Source: G963720475 sp963720475 (GTDB lineage: Bacteria > Actinomycetota > Thermoleophilia > Solirubrobacterales > Thermoleophilaceae). From it: 64,000 bases of DNA. The translations under genes were made by a program, and so were the position numbers. This document shows, piece by piece, positions 52,354 through 61,271 of the stretch (within the stretch, counting starts at the first letter, position 1; every line of letters begins with the position of its first letter). The notes below the pieces were generated by a model. That model did not search any database, had not been told where the DNA came from, and worked only from the letters and a program-made list of their open reading frames with translations. Location of the stretch: assembly GCA_963720475.1 (NCBI GenBank), contig OY970394.1, forward strand, positions 1,612,001 through 1,676,000, read 5' to 3'.

Positions 52354-53637
52354 ATGCTTCGGTCACGGAGCCGTCGGCTGCTCACCGCCATTGCGGGCGC
52401 GCTCGCCGTCGCTTGCTCGCTGGCGCCTGCCGTGCCCGCCAAGCCCGGCGATCTCGACAGGTCCTTCGGGAGCAACGGGACCTTCTCGTTCGCCGCGCCG
52501 GCCGACGTGGGCCGCCAGCCGGCGTTCCTGGCTGACGGCCGGATCGTTGCGGCGGTTACGCCGGGCACCAGCGCGGTTCGCCTCACGCCGGCGGGCTCGC
52601 TCGACCCGAGCTTCGGCCTCGGCGGCATCGCGACAGTGCCCTCCGGTCCGCCCTCGCTCGCCGCCGTGTCCCAGGCCGACGGCGCGGTCGTCGTGGCGGC
52701 CGTCTCCGGCCAGGACTACGTCGTCAGGCGCTTCGGCCCGACCGGCGTGGTCGACGGGACCTACGGGGGGAGCGGGGTCGCCACCGTGCGAGTCGGGCGA
52801 GATCCGCCCGACTCGGTGCAGATCTGGCGGGTCCTGCTACAGCCGGACGGCAAGCTGCTGATCGTTGGCGCGACACGCCACAAGGTGGATCGCGCATCGG
52901 ATGACGACTGCGACACGAAGCTGCTGCTCGCGCGGCTCCTTCCGAGCGGAGCACCGGACGCGGGGTTCGGCGCGGGCGGATTGGTCCAGGAGCCCTACGC
53001 CAATATCAAGGCCATGGACGCGGCGCTCGGGCCGAATGGGCGCCTCAACCTGACCGCGGACTTGAGCCTGTGCGAGCAGAGCGACAGCTCGAAGGGGAAG
53101 GGCGAACTCGCTGTGCGTCGCTACCTGTCTGACGGATCGGTCGACCGCGGCTACGGCTCGCGCGGCTGGTCGCGTGCCGGACGCGGGTTCTTCCCGATCC
53201 GCGCCATCGCTCTACAGCGGGATGGCAAGGCGGTCGTCGCCGGCTTCACCGGCAAGGGAAAGCGCAACCGCATCACCCTCACCCGCTTCCGGACGAGCGG
53301 CAAACTCGACCGCGAGTTCGGCGAGGAGGGCCGGGCGTTCGTCCCCGTCACCAACGACAGCCAGGGGGAGACTGTCGCCGTCCAGCCGAATGGCCGCATC
53401 CTCGTCGCGGGCTCGGCCCAGACGAAGACGTGCGGCAACTGCGCCGGCGTGCTCGCGCGGCTGCGCTCGAACGGACGTGTCGACACCGGGTTCGGCGACG
53501 ACGGGAGCGTCGTACTGCCGAAGACCTTCTTCCAGCTCAACGACCTGGCGGTCAGCCCGACCGGCAAGCGCGTCCTCGCGACCACCGTGGTGAGAGCTAC
53601 CAACAGGCGCGCGCTGGCGCTGTTCAGGCTCGAGTAG
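52354..53637 (+). CDS. Secreted delta-60 repeat protein
   Basis: A 427-residue protein with an N-terminal signal peptide (RSRSRRLLTAIAGALAVACSLAPAVPA). About seven repeats of the delta-60 type follow, each with a (L/V)D-x-x-(F/Y)-G-x-x-G signature: LDRSFGSNG, LDPSFGLGG, VDGTYGGSG, PDAGFGAGG, VDRGYGSRG, LDREFGEEG and VDTGFGDDG, alternating with DGKxxVxG strands. The repeats probably close into a beta-propeller. It is exported or surface-bound; ligand is unknown. Confidence 0.88.
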   Translation: MLRSRSRRLLTAIAGALAVACSLAPAVPAKPGDLDRSFGSNGTFSFAAPADVGRQPAFLADGRIVAAVTPGTSAVRLTPAGSLDPSFGLGGIATVPSGPPSLAAVSQADGAVVVAAVSGQDYVVRRFGPTGVVDGTYGGSGVATVRVGRDPPDSVQIWRVLLQPDGKLLIVGATRHKVDRASDDDCDTKLLLARLLPSGAPDAGFGAGGLVQEPYANIKAMDAALGPNGRLNLTADLSLCEQSDSSKGKGELAVRRYLSDGSVDRGYGSRGWSRAGRGFFPIRAIALQRDGKAVVAGFTGKGKRNRITLTRFRTSGKLDREFGEEGRAFVPVTNDSQGETVAVQPNGRILVAGSAQTKTCGNCAGVLARLRSNGRVDTGFGDDGSVVLPKTFFQLNDLAVSPTGKRVLATTVVRATNRRALALFRLE

Positions 53638-53655
53638 GCCCGGGAGGGCGCCTGC

Positions 53656-53661
53656 TAGCTT
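53656..53661 (+). promoter_or_regulatory. Predicted -10 box TAGCTT for uvrB
   Basis: The hexamer ends 8 nt before the GTG at 53670 and so selects the true uvrB start inside a longer open frame. Confidence 0.5.
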
Positions 53662-53669
53662 GGGCTGTC

Positions 53670-55670
53670 GTGCCCGAGTTCCGAGTCAACCCCGCCTACA
53701 CGCCCGTCGCGGACCAGCCGCGCGCGCGTGATCAGCTCGCCGACGGCCTCAGCTCGGGCGAGCGCTTTCAGACCTTGCTCGGCGTCACCGGCTCCGGCAA
53801 GACGGCGACGATGGCGTTCACGATCGCCGAGGTCCAGCGCCCGGCGCTTGTGATCGCCCACAACAAGACGCTCGCCGCCCAGCTCTGCAACGAGTTCCGC
53901 GAGTTCCTGCCCGACAGCGCGGTCGAGTACTTCGTCTCCTACTACGACTACTTCCAGCCCGAGGCCTACGTGCCCGCGCAGGACCTCTACATCGAGAAGG
54001 ACTCGTCTATCAACGACGAGATCGACCGACTGCGCCACGCCGCAACTGCGGCGTTGTTCGCGCGCCGCGACGTGGTGATCGTCGCAAGCGTCTCGTGCAT
54101 CTACGGCCTCGGCTCGCCCGAGCACTACGACGCCCAGATGCTGACGCTCAACCGCGGTGGCAGCGCCGATCGCGACGAGGTGCTGCGGAAGCTCGTCGAC
54201 CTGATGTACACCCGCAACGACCAGGCGCTCGGTCGCGGCACCTTCCGCGTCCGCGGCGACACGCTCGAGGTCTATCCCGCCTACGCCGAGTCCGCCTACC
54301 GCGTGCTGTTCTTCGGTGACGAGGTCGAGCAGCTTCAGCACTTCGACCCGCTGACGGGGGAGGTGATGGCCGACCTCGAGCACATCGGCGTCTGGCCGGC
54401 GACCCACTACGCCACCGATCGCGAGACGGTCGAGCGCGCCGTCGGCGAGATCCGCGCGGAGCTCGAGGCGCGTTGCGCCGAGCTCGAGGCCGAGGGTAAG
54501 CCGCTGGAGTCGCACCGATTGCGGCAGCGCACCCAGTTCGACATCGAGATGCTGCGCGAGCTCGGCTTCTGCAACGGGATCGAGAACTACTCGCGCATCC
54601 TCGACGGCCGCAAGCCGGGCGAGCGCCCGTATTGCCTGCTCGACTACTTCCCCGAAGACTTTGTCTGCTTCATCGATGAGTCGCACCAGACCGTGCCGCA
54701 GATCGGCGGCATGTTCGAGGGTGACCGCTCACGCAAGCAGACGCTCGTCGAGTACGGCTTCCGCCTGCCCTCCGCGCTCGACAACCGCCCGCAGACATTC
54801 GAGGAGTTCCTCGACCGGACCGGGCAGCTGGTGTTCGTATCCGCGACGCCCGGCGACTTCGAGCACGGGCACTCATCACGTGTGGTCGAGCAGATCGTTC
54901 GTCCGACGGGGATCGTCGACCCCGAGGTCGAGGTGCGCGAGACGAAGAACCAGATCGACGACCTGATGAATGAGATCCGCGGGCGGACGGAGGTCGGCGA
55001 ACGCACGCTGGTGACGACGCTGACCAAGAAGATGGCCGAGGACCTGACCGCGTACCTGCTGGAGAACGGCTTCCGCGTGCGCTACCTCCACTCGGAGGTG
55101 GACACGCTCGAGCGGATCCAGATCATCCGCGAGCTGCGCCTCGGCGAGTTCGACGTCCTGGTCGGGGTGAATCTCCTGCGAGAGGGCCTCGACCTGCCCG
55201 AGGTCTCCCTGGTCGCGATCATCGACGCCGACAAGGAGGGGTTCCTGCGCGGATCGACCTCGCTGATCCAGACGATCGGCCGCGCCGCCCGCAACGTGCG
55301 CGGCCAGGTGATCATGTACGCCGACAAGAAGAGCGCCGCGATGGAGACGGCGATCTCCGAGACCGATCGCCGCCGCGCGATCCAAGTTGCCTACAACGAA
55401 AAGCACGGCATTACGCCGGCGACCGTCCAGAAGGGCATCTCCGACATCGGCGATTTCCTCGCCACCGAGTCGAAGGTGCCGACCTCGCGCCGTCTCCGCC
55501 GTGACGAGGGCGAGGAGCGGATGACCGCCGAGGAGATCACGCGCACGATCGTCGAGCTCGAGGAGGAGATGATCTTGGCCGCCGACGAGCTCCGCTTTGA
55601 GTACGCGGCGAAGCTGCGCGATGAGATCAAGCAGTTGCGGCGCGAGCTCGAGGAGTTGGAAATAAGCTAG
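53670..55670 (+). CDS. uvrB: Excinuclease ABC subunit B
   Basis: A 666-residue damage-verification helicase. Walker A is LLGVTGSGKTATMAFTIAE (about 38-56). The beta-hairpin region has YYDYFQPEAYVPAQDLYIEKDSSIN, the DEAD-like box is FIDESHQT, helicase motif VI is QTIGRAARN, and the C-terminal UVR motif (EEEMILAADELRFEYAAKLRDEI) recruits UvrC. It works with UvrA, encoded 2.7 kb downstream. The start GTG 53670 gives the usual MPEFRV-like opening. Confidence 0.98.
   Translation: MPEFRVNPAYTPVADQPRARDQLADGLSSGERFQTLLGVTGSGKTATMAFTIAEVQRPALVIAHNKTLAAQLCNEFREFLPDSAVEYFVSYYDYFQPEAYVPAQDLYIEKDSSINDEIDRLRHAATAALFARRDVVIVASVSCIYGLGSPEHYDAQMLTLNRGGSADRDEVLRKLVDLMYTRNDQALGRGTFRVRGDTLEVYPAYAESAYRVLFFGDEVEQLQHFDPLTGEVMADLEHIGVWPATHYATDRETVERAVGEIRAELEARCAELEAEGKPLESHRLRQRTQFDIEMLRELGFCNGIENYSRILDGRKPGERPYCLLDYFPEDFVCFIDESHQTVPQIGGMFEGDRSRKQTLVEYGFRLPSALDNRPQTFEEFLDRTGQLVFVSATPGDFEHGHSSRVVEQIVRPTGIVDPEVEVRETKNQIDDLMNEIRGRTEVGERTLVTTLTKKMAEDLTAYLLENGFRVRYLHSEVDTLERIQIIRELRLGEFDVLVGVNLLREGLDLPEVSLVAIIDADKEGFLRGSTSLIQTIGRAARNVRGQVIMYADKKSAAMETAISETDRRRAIQVAYNEKHGITPATVQKGISDIGDFLATESKVPTSRRLRRDEGEERMTAEEITRTIVELEEEMILAADELRFEYAAKLRDEIKQLRRELEELEIS
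55663..55668 (+). promoter_or_regulatory. Predicted -10 box TAAGCT overlapping the uvrB stop
   Basis: The hexamer shares its last base with the uvrB TAG and ends 8 nt before GTG 55677. Confidence 0.4.
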
Positions 55671-55676
55671 TTCATC

Positions 55677-56888
55677 GTGATGCGGCGGGTTCTGGGGTTG
55701 ACGGTCGTGGTGGCGCTCTTTACGCCGGCCGTAGCGAGCGCCGAGGAGGCGCCGTATATCCCGATTCCGGAGCTGCTGCCGCCGCTTGCGCAGGGTTTCC
55801 AGCAGAGCCGCGGGGTCGAGTGCCCCGATGGCGCCAGCCACTGCATCGACGACACGATCGCCCGCATGACACGGCGTTTCCACCGCGTCGTCCCGCGCTG
55901 CGACCACCGCGCCGTCTTCTCGGTCACCTACCTGCGCGTGACCGAGGACCTGCGCGACGCGGCGCGCGAGAAGTTCTTCGACGACGTGCCCTGGCTCCAG
56001 CACGAGGTCGGCGTCTTTGCGGGCTACTACTTCCGCGCCTACGACAACTGGGCGTCCGGCCACCCCGAGCTGATCCCGCAGGTCTGGAGGACGGTCTTCC
56101 AGGCGAACAAGGACGGCAGTGTCTCCGCGCTCGGCGATCTGCTGCTGAACATGAACGCCCACATCAATCGCGACATGCCGATGGTGATCTCGGACATTGG
56201 GATCGTGCGAAAGGACGGGCGCACGACACAGAAGCCCGATCACGACCGCCAGAATCGCCGGCTGGCGAAGTTGTACGGCCCGGTGATCGACGAGATTGCG
56301 CGCCGCTTCGACCCGACGACGGACGACTTCAACGCCGGCTCCGCCGACGAGGAGCTCGCGATCCTGATCCTCCAGGCCTGGCGCGAGGGCGTCTGGCGAA
56401 ACGCAGAGCGGCTGCACGCCGCGCGGACGGCGGAAGAGCGCCGCCAGGTGGCCGGTTCGATCGAGGACTACGCCAACGCCCAGGCAGCCATGATCAAGCT
56501 GCTGTTCCCGGCCTCGCCGGCGCAGAACGCCGCCCGCGACGCCCACTGCGCTCGCTTCGGCGGCCAGGACCCGGATCTGACCCGGAAGGGCGGGATCGCC
56601 GCGCTGAAGCTGCCGCAACGCAGCGCTTTGCGGGTCGCGCGCGACAAGACCGTCCCGGTCAAGGTCTCCTGCCCGATCGTTGTGGCGGATTGCGTGGGTT
56701 CCGTGACCCTGCGCTCCGCGGGTCGCAAGCTCGGCCGGCGCAAGTTCACGATCGAGCCGGAGAACACCGCGAAGGTGCGCGTGCCGGTCGGCAAGCCGCG
56801 CCGCCCGGTCCGCTTACGCGTCGAACTCCGCCGCGAGGGCGTGCCCACCGCACGCAAGCTCACTCGCCGGACCGCGCCGCTTCGCTGA
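55677..56888 (+). CDS. Secreted DUF5995-type protein
   Basis: A 403-residue protein with a signal peptide (RRVLGLTVVVALFTPAVASA-E). The main domain (about 25-275) is of the DUF5995 type, with FHRVVPRCDHRAVFSVTYLRVTE, FAGYYFRAYDNW and LLNMNAHINRDMPMVI. The His/Asp-rich core could hold metal, but no enzyme is described for this family as far as I know. The C-terminal 110 residues look like an Arg/Lys-rich Ig-like strand domain. The GTG at 55677 and ATG 55680 are both possible starts. It overlaps the XRE gene's end by 29 nt. Confidence 0.82.
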   Translation: MMRRVLGLTVVVALFTPAVASAEEAPYIPIPELLPPLAQGFQQSRGVECPDGASHCIDDTIARMTRRFHRVVPRCDHRAVFSVTYLRVTEDLRDAAREKFFDDVPWLQHEVGVFAGYYFRAYDNWASGHPELIPQVWRTVFQANKDGSVSALGDLLLNMNAHINRDMPMVISDIGIVRKDGRTTQKPDHDRQNRRLAKLYGPVIDEIARRFDPTTDDFNAGSADEELAILILQAWREGVWRNAERLHAARTAEERRQVAGSIEDYANAQAAMIKLLFPASPAQNAARDAHCARFGGQDPDLTRKGGIAALKLPQRSALRVARDKTVPVKVSCPIVVADCVGSVTLRSAGRKLGRRKFTIEPENTAKVRVPVGKPRRPVRLRVELRREGVPTARKLTRRTAPLR

Positions 56889-57291
56889 GCCGGGCGAGCG
56901 CTTCGTCCGGGCTCGTGCCCGTGCGGCGCAGTACCCGCAGCAGCGTCATCTCCGCCTCTGTCACTTCGCGCTGGAACTCGTCAGGACCGAGGAGCCGTGC
57001 GGGTGACACCTCGAGCGCATCGGCGATCGCCAGGTAGACATAGAACGACGTGTTGCACCACCCGCGCTCGATCCGCGAGAGATAGCCGAGGCTGTAGTGC
57101 TCCCCGTCGGGCCTCGTCACCACCTCGCTCAAGTCGAGCAGCGTCATCCGTTTCTCGGTGCGAAGCCGTCGGATGCGATCCCCGACGACGATCGCCCACT
57201 CCTTGTGCCACGGATTTGATGGCCGGGGCGTCCCCATTGCGCCCTCCGGGAGGTCGGCCGAATACCGGTTGTAGAGCCGCTCGCGCCCCAT
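56860..57291 (-). CDS. XRE-family helix-turn-helix regulator
   Basis: The ATG at 57291 gives 143 residues. The HTH spans about residues 43-100: VVGDRIRRLRTEKRMTLLDLSEVV, then HYSLGYLSRIERGWCNTSF and AIADALEVSPARLLG. An acidic C-terminal helix region follows. Start options: ATG 57291 (8 nt after a TACGGT box), ATG 57237 (with GGAGG 5 nt upstream) and ATG 57312. The protein is divergent from the DivIVA-like gene across a palindrome-rich spacer, its most likely operator region. Ligand or signal is unknown. Confidence 0.85.
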   Translation of the reverse strand: MGRERLYNRYSADLPEGAMGTPRPSNPWHKEWAIVVGDRIRRLRTEKRMTLLDLSEVVTRPDGEHYSLGYLSRIERGWCNTSFYVYLAIADALEVSPARLLGPDEFQREVTEAEMTLLRVLRRTGTSPDEALARLSEAARSGE

Positions 57292-57299
57292 GTGACGCC

Positions 57300-57305
57300 A
57301 CCGTA
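57300..57305 (-). promoter_or_regulatory. Predicted -10 box TACGGT for the XRE gene
   Basis: The minus-strand hexamer ends 8 nt before ATG 57291. Confidence 0.4.
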
Positions 57306-57335
57306 GGGGCATCGGCCGACCCCTTCAAGCCTCGG

Positions 57336-57410
57336 TCGCAGGTTCGGAAAAGAATGTTCCTGGGAGGAAACAAATGTGTCTGAGACGAAACGTTGTTTCC
57401 GAACCTGCGA
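57336..57410. promoter_or_regulatory. Nested palindrome cluster in the XRE/DivIVA-like spacer
   Basis: Four symmetric elements share this 75-bp patch. The outer 15-bp inverted repeat is 57336-57350 with 57396-57410. GGAAACAA (57366-57373) pairs with TTGTTTCC (57393-57400). GTCT-G-AGAC covers 57378-57386. GAAAC-GTT-GTTTC covers 57387-57399. The right arm can pair with either of two left arms. The patch is AT-richer than its surroundings and upstream of both divergent promoters. Confidence 0.75.
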
Positions 57411-57463
57411 GTCACCTTTGAGCGGGGGCTGGACCTCTCGCCCCCGGTTTCGGGCCCTTTCGC

Positions 57464-57469
57464 TACGCT
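57464..57469 (+). promoter_or_regulatory. Predicted -10 box TACGCT for the DivIVA-like gene
   Basis: The hexamer is 49 nt upstream of the TTG start, implying a short leader that contains a good AGAAGGAG ribosome-binding site at 57506-57513. Confidence 0.35.
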
Positions 57470-57518
57470 TGCCGCCCGCCGCAAATCGACCCGCAAGCTA
57501 CCCCCAGAAGGAGCCCCT

Positions 57519-58367
57519 TTGGAGCTGGACCGGCATCTGATCGAGCGCAAGGACTTCGCGGCCGCCAAGCGCGGCTATGACCCCGACGAGGTCGACGCCC
57601 ACCTGCGCGAGATCGCAAACGCGGTCGCGGAGCTGAAGCGCTCCTCGGCGTCCGCGTCGGCATCGCTCGGCGGTGCCGCTGCGCAGCAGGTGCGGACGAT
57701 CGTCGAGGCCGCGGAGAAGAGCGCGGCCGAGATCGAGCGCCGGGCCCAGGAAGAGGCGCACCGGATCTCCGACGGCGCGAGCGAGGCGGCGCAGCGCACG
57801 CGCCAGCAGGCCGACGCCGAGGCAGCGGCCCAAGTCCAGCGCGCCGAGCAGGGCGCCGACCGCCTGATCGAGCGGAGTGCCAGCGCGGAGCAGACCATCG
57901 ACGGCGCGCTCGCGGAGCTACGCAGCGCGACCGACGCCGCAATCGCGAACGTGCGCTCGAGCGGGGAATCGCTGACCGACGAGCTCGGCACCGGCGCCGC
58001 CTCGGTCAAGGCGGACCTCGAGGCGATGCGCGCCACGCTCGGCGAAATGCGGCCGGCCGACGTGGACGTGGACGTGGACGACGAGATCGACGAGCCCGAG
58101 CCGCAGGACGAGGTCGAGCCCGCCGCACCGGAGCCGGAGCCGGAGCCGGAGCCCGAGCCAGAACCCGAGCCCGAGCCAGCGCCGGCGACTCCGGCGGAGC
58201 CCGCGGGCGACTGGTCCGACGGCTCGGAAGGTGCCCGCCTGATCGCGCTCAACATGGCCCTCAACGGCACCCCGCGCGAGGAGACGGCTCAGTACCTGCG
58301 AGAGAACTTCGACGTCGCGGACGAGGACGCACTGCTCGACGACGTCTACGCCCGCGCGGGCCAGTAG
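57519..58367 (+). CDS. DivIVA-like coiled-coil protein
   Basis: The TTG at 57519, with AGAAGGAG 5 nt upstream, gives 282 residues. The N-terminal DivIVA-type domain has IERKDFAAAKRGYDPDEVDAHLREIA (residues 8-33). A long Ala/Glu/Gln/Arg coiled coil covers about 35-180, then an acidic linker with DVDVDVDDE and eight EP dipeptides (about 185-220). A C-terminal helical domain ends it (GARLIALNMALNGTPREETAQYLRENF). DivIVA proteins mark curved membrane and organise cell poles or septa. The longer ORF from TTG 57393 has no conserved extra sequence. Confidence 0.87.
   Translation: MELDRHLIERKDFAAAKRGYDPDEVDAHLREIANAVAELKRSSASASASLGGAAAQQVRTIVEAAEKSAAEIERRAQEEAHRISDGASEAAQRTRQQADAEAAAQVQRAEQGADRLIERSASAEQTIDGALAELRSATDAAIANVRSSGESLTDELGTGAASVKADLEAMRATLGEMRPADVDVDVDDEIDEPEPQDEVEPAAPEPEPEPEPEPEPEPEPAPATPAEPAGDWSDGSEGARLIALNMALNGTPREETAQYLRENFDVADEDALLDDVYARAGQ
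58131..58178 (+). repeat. Hexanucleotide repeat encoding (Glu-Pro)8
   Basis: Eight GAGCCN-type hexamers (one written GAACCC) run head to tail inside the DivIVA-like gene. Third-position changes show that the repeat is partly diverged at the DNA level. Confidence 0.9.
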
Positions 58368-58396
58368 CGAACACGCGTTCGATCAGGACCGCTCCC

Positions 58397-58402
58397 TAAA
58401 CT
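58397..58402 (+). promoter_or_regulatory. Predicted -10 box TAAACT for uvrA
   Basis: The hexamer ends 7 nt before the GTG at 58410. I saw no LexA-type palindrome next to it. Confidence 0.5.
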
Positions 58403-58409
58403 CAAGGGC

Positions 58410-61271
58410 GTGAGCAAGAGCAGCGGCGAGATCGTCATCTCGGGTGCGCGCGAGCACAACCTGCGTGACCTCCACATCACGCTGCCCCGCAACGCCCTGA
58501 TCGTCATCACCGGGCTTTCGGGGTCGGGCAAGTCCAGTCTCGCGTTCGACACGATCTACGCCGAGGGCCAGCGCCGCTATGTCGAGTCGCTGAGCGCCTA
58601 CGCGCGCCAGTTCCTCGGCCAGATGGACAAGCCGGACGTCGACTCGATCGAGGGCCTCTCGCCGGCAATCTCGATCGATCAGAAGACGACATCGCGGAAC
58701 CCCCGCTCGACGGTCGGCACCGTCACCGAGATATACGACTACCTGCGCCTCTTGTGGGCGCGGATCGGGCATCCCCACTGCCACAACTGCGGCGAGCCGA
58801 TCCACGCCCAGTCAGCCGAACAGATCATCGACCAGGTGCTCACGCTCCCCGAAGGCGAGCGCTTCATGGTGCTCGCCCCCGTGGTCCGCGGGCGAAAGGG
58901 CGAGTACGGGAAGCTCTTCGACGAGCTCCGGAACGAGGGGTTCACGCGCGTGAAGGTGGACGGCGAGCTCCACCGCCTTGAGGAGGAGAGCACGCTCGAC
59001 AAAAAGTTCAAGCACGACATCTCGGTCGTCGTCGACCGGCTCGTGATGCGCCCCGATGTGCGCAAGCGCCTCGCCGACTCGATCGAGACCGCAGTCGGCC
59101 TCGCCGAGGGGATGGTCGAGATCGAGACAGTCGATGACTCCAACGTCCGCACGTATTCGGAACGCTTCGCCTGCCTCAAGTGCGGCACCTCGATGCCCGA
59201 GCTCGAGCCGCGGATGTTCAGCTTCAACTCGCCCCACGGCGCCTGTGAGCGCTGCACTGGCCTCGGCTCGCAGATGGAGATCGACCCCGAACTCGTCGTC
59301 CCGGATCCCACACTCACCCTCGGCGAGGGGGCGATCCTGCCCTGGTCCACGAGCGCTTCCAACTACTACGAGCAGATGACGCAGGCGATCGCCGAGCGCT
59401 ACGAGGTCGACATGGACACGCCGTGGAACGAGCTGCCCGAGGAGGCGCGCGACTGCTTCCTGTTCGGCACTAACGGCGACCGCATCTACATCTCGTACCG
59501 CAACCGCTACGGCCGCAAGCGCTCTTACACGACGCGGTTCGAGGGCATCGTCCCGAACCTCCAGCGGCGCTACCGTGAGACCGACTCCGACTGGTCGCGC
59601 GAACGGATCGAGGAGTACATGTCCGTCCGCGCGTGCCCGGTGTGCGACGGCGCCCGGCTACGCCCCGAGAGCTTGGCGGTGAAGGTCGGCGGGCTCGGCG
59701 TCAACGAGCTGACGAAGATGTCCGCCCGGCGCGCAATCGAGTGGTTCGACGAGCTCGAGCTGAGCGAGACCGAGGCGCAGATCGCGCGTCTGGTCCTGCG
59801 CGAGATCGAGGAGCGGCTGCACTTCCTCGACGCGGTCGGCGTCGGCTACCTCTCACTCGAGCGTGCCGCAGCCACGCTGTCCGGGGGAGAGGCCCAGCGG
59901 ATCCGCCTCGCGACCCAGATCGGGTCGAGCCTAGTCGGCGTCCTCTACATCCTCGACGAACCGTCGATCGGCCTCCACCAGCGCGACAACGAGCGCCTGA
60001 TCGCCACGCTCGAGCGGCTGCGCGACCTGGAGAACACCGTCATCGTGGTCGAGCACGACGAGGGCACGATGCGCGCTGCCGACCACCTCGTCGACCTCGG
60101 CCCCGGCGCCGGTGAGCACGGCGGCGAGCTCGTAGCAGAGGGCCCGCCGGCGGATGTGATCGAGAACCCCGACTCGCTCACCGGGCAGTTCCTCGCGGGT
60201 GCACGCGAGATCGCGGTCCCGCGCAAGCGTCGCCGCCCGAGCGGCTACGTCACGATCGAGGGCGCCGCGCAGCACAACCTCCGTGAAATCGACGTGAAGG
60301 TCCCGCTCGGCGTCTTCTGTTGCGTCACCGGGGTCAGCGGCTCCGGCAAGTCCACGCTCGTCAACGACATCCTCTACAAGGCGGTCGCGAACCAGCTCCA
60401 TCGCGCGAAGCTCCGTCCCGGCGCCCACCGCCGGGTCGACGGCCTCGAGGAAGTGGACAAGATCATCTCGATCGACCAGTCGCCGATCGGCCGCACGCCG
60501 CGCTCGAACCCCGCCACCTACACCGGCGTCTTCGATGCGATCCGCGACCTCTTCTCGCGCACCCAGGAGTCCCGCGCGCGCGGGTACAAGCCGGGGCGCT
60601 TCTCGTTCAACGTCAAGGGCGGGCGCTGCGAGGTCTGCCGCGGCGACGGGCAGATCAAGATCGAGATGCACTTCCTCCCCGACGTCTACGTGCCGTGCGA
60701 GCAGTGCGACGGCAAGCGCTACAACAAGCAGACGCTCGAGGTGCGCTTCAAGGGCAAGACGATCGCCGACGTGCTCGCGATGCCCGTCGAGGAGGCGCTC
60801 GACTTCTTCCAGCACGTGCCGAAGATCAAGCGCCGGCTGCAGGCGCTGCACGACGTCGGGCTCGACTACATCCGGCTCGGCCAGCCGGCCACGACGCTAT
60901 CGGGCGGCGAGGCGCAGCGGGTGAAGCTCGCGTCGGAGCTGCAGAAGGTCGCGACCGGCCGCACGCTCTACATCCTCGACGAGCCCACCACGGGGCTCCA
61001 CTTCGCCGACGTCGAGCGGCTGCTCGAGATGCTCGGGCGGCTCGTCGACGCCGGCAACACCGTCGTCGTGATCGAACACAACCTCGACGTCATCAAGACC
61101 GCCGACCGGATCATCGACCTCGGCCCGGAGGGCGGCGAGGAGGGCGGTCAGGTGGTTGCGACCGGCACTCCCGAGCAGGTCGCTGCGAAGGAGGGCTCGC
61201 ACACGGGTGAGTTCCTCGCCGGGGTGGTCAAGCCGGCGAAGCGGAAGCGGTCCCTGGCGGCAGCCGCGTAG
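58410..61271 (+). CDS. uvrA: Excinuclease ABC subunit A
   Basis: A 953-residue damage sensor with two ABC modules. Walker A sites are TGLSGSGKSSLAFDTIYAEG (about 31-50) and VTGVSGSGKSTLVNDILYKA; ABC signatures are TLSGGEAQRIRLATQIG and TLSGGEAQRVKLASELQ. Zinc modules include CHNCGEP, CLKCG-CERC, CPVCDGARLRPE and CEVCRGDGQIKIEMHFLPDVYVPCEQC split by the usual loop. It loads UvrB onto DNA lesions. The next gene begins directly after its stop. Confidence 0.98.
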   Translation: MSKSSGEIVISGAREHNLRDLHITLPRNALIVITGLSGSGKSSLAFDTIYAEGQRRYVESLSAYARQFLGQMDKPDVDSIEGLSPAISIDQKTTSRNPRSTVGTVTEIYDYLRLLWARIGHPHCHNCGEPIHAQSAEQIIDQVLTLPEGERFMVLAPVVRGRKGEYGKLFDELRNEGFTRVKVDGELHRLEEESTLDKKFKHDISVVVDRLVMRPDVRKRLADSIETAVGLAEGMVEIETVDDSNVRTYSERFACLKCGTSMPELEPRMFSFNSPHGACERCTGLGSQMEIDPELVVPDPTLTLGEGAILPWSTSASNYYEQMTQAIAERYEVDMDTPWNELPEEARDCFLFGTNGDRIYISYRNRYGRKRSYTTRFEGIVPNLQRRYRETDSDWSRERIEEYMSVRACPVCDGARLRPESLAVKVGGLGVNELTKMSARRAIEWFDELELSETEAQIARLVLREIEERLHFLDAVGVGYLSLERAAATLSGGEAQRIRLATQIGSSLVGVLYILDEPSIGLHQRDNERLIATLERLRDLENTVIVVEHDEGTMRAADHLVDLGPGAGEHGGELVAEGPPADVIENPDSLTGQFLAGAREIAVPRKRRRPSGYVTIEGAAQHNLREIDVKVPLGVFCCVTGVSGSGKSTLVNDILYKAVANQLHRAKLRPGAHRRVDGLEEVDKIISIDQSPIGRTPRSNPATYTGVFDAIRDLFSRTQESRARGYKPGRFSFNVKGGRCEVCRGDGQIKIEMHFLPDVYVPCEQCDGKRYNKQTLEVRFKGKTIADVLAMPVEEALDFFQHVPKIKRRLQALHDVGLDYIRLGQPATTLSGGEAQRVKLASELQKVATGRTLYILDEPTTGLHFADVERLLEMLGRLVDAGNTVVVIEHNLDVIKTADRIIDLGPEGGEEGGQVVATGTPEQVAAKEGSHTGEFLAGVVKPAKRKRSLAAAA

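Noticed and set aside
57393..57518. Upstream TTG (57393) as the start of the DivIVA-like gene
   Set aside because: The extra 42 residues are unlike DivIVA, run through the palindrome cluster and lack a ribosome-binding site; TTG 57519 has a strong one.
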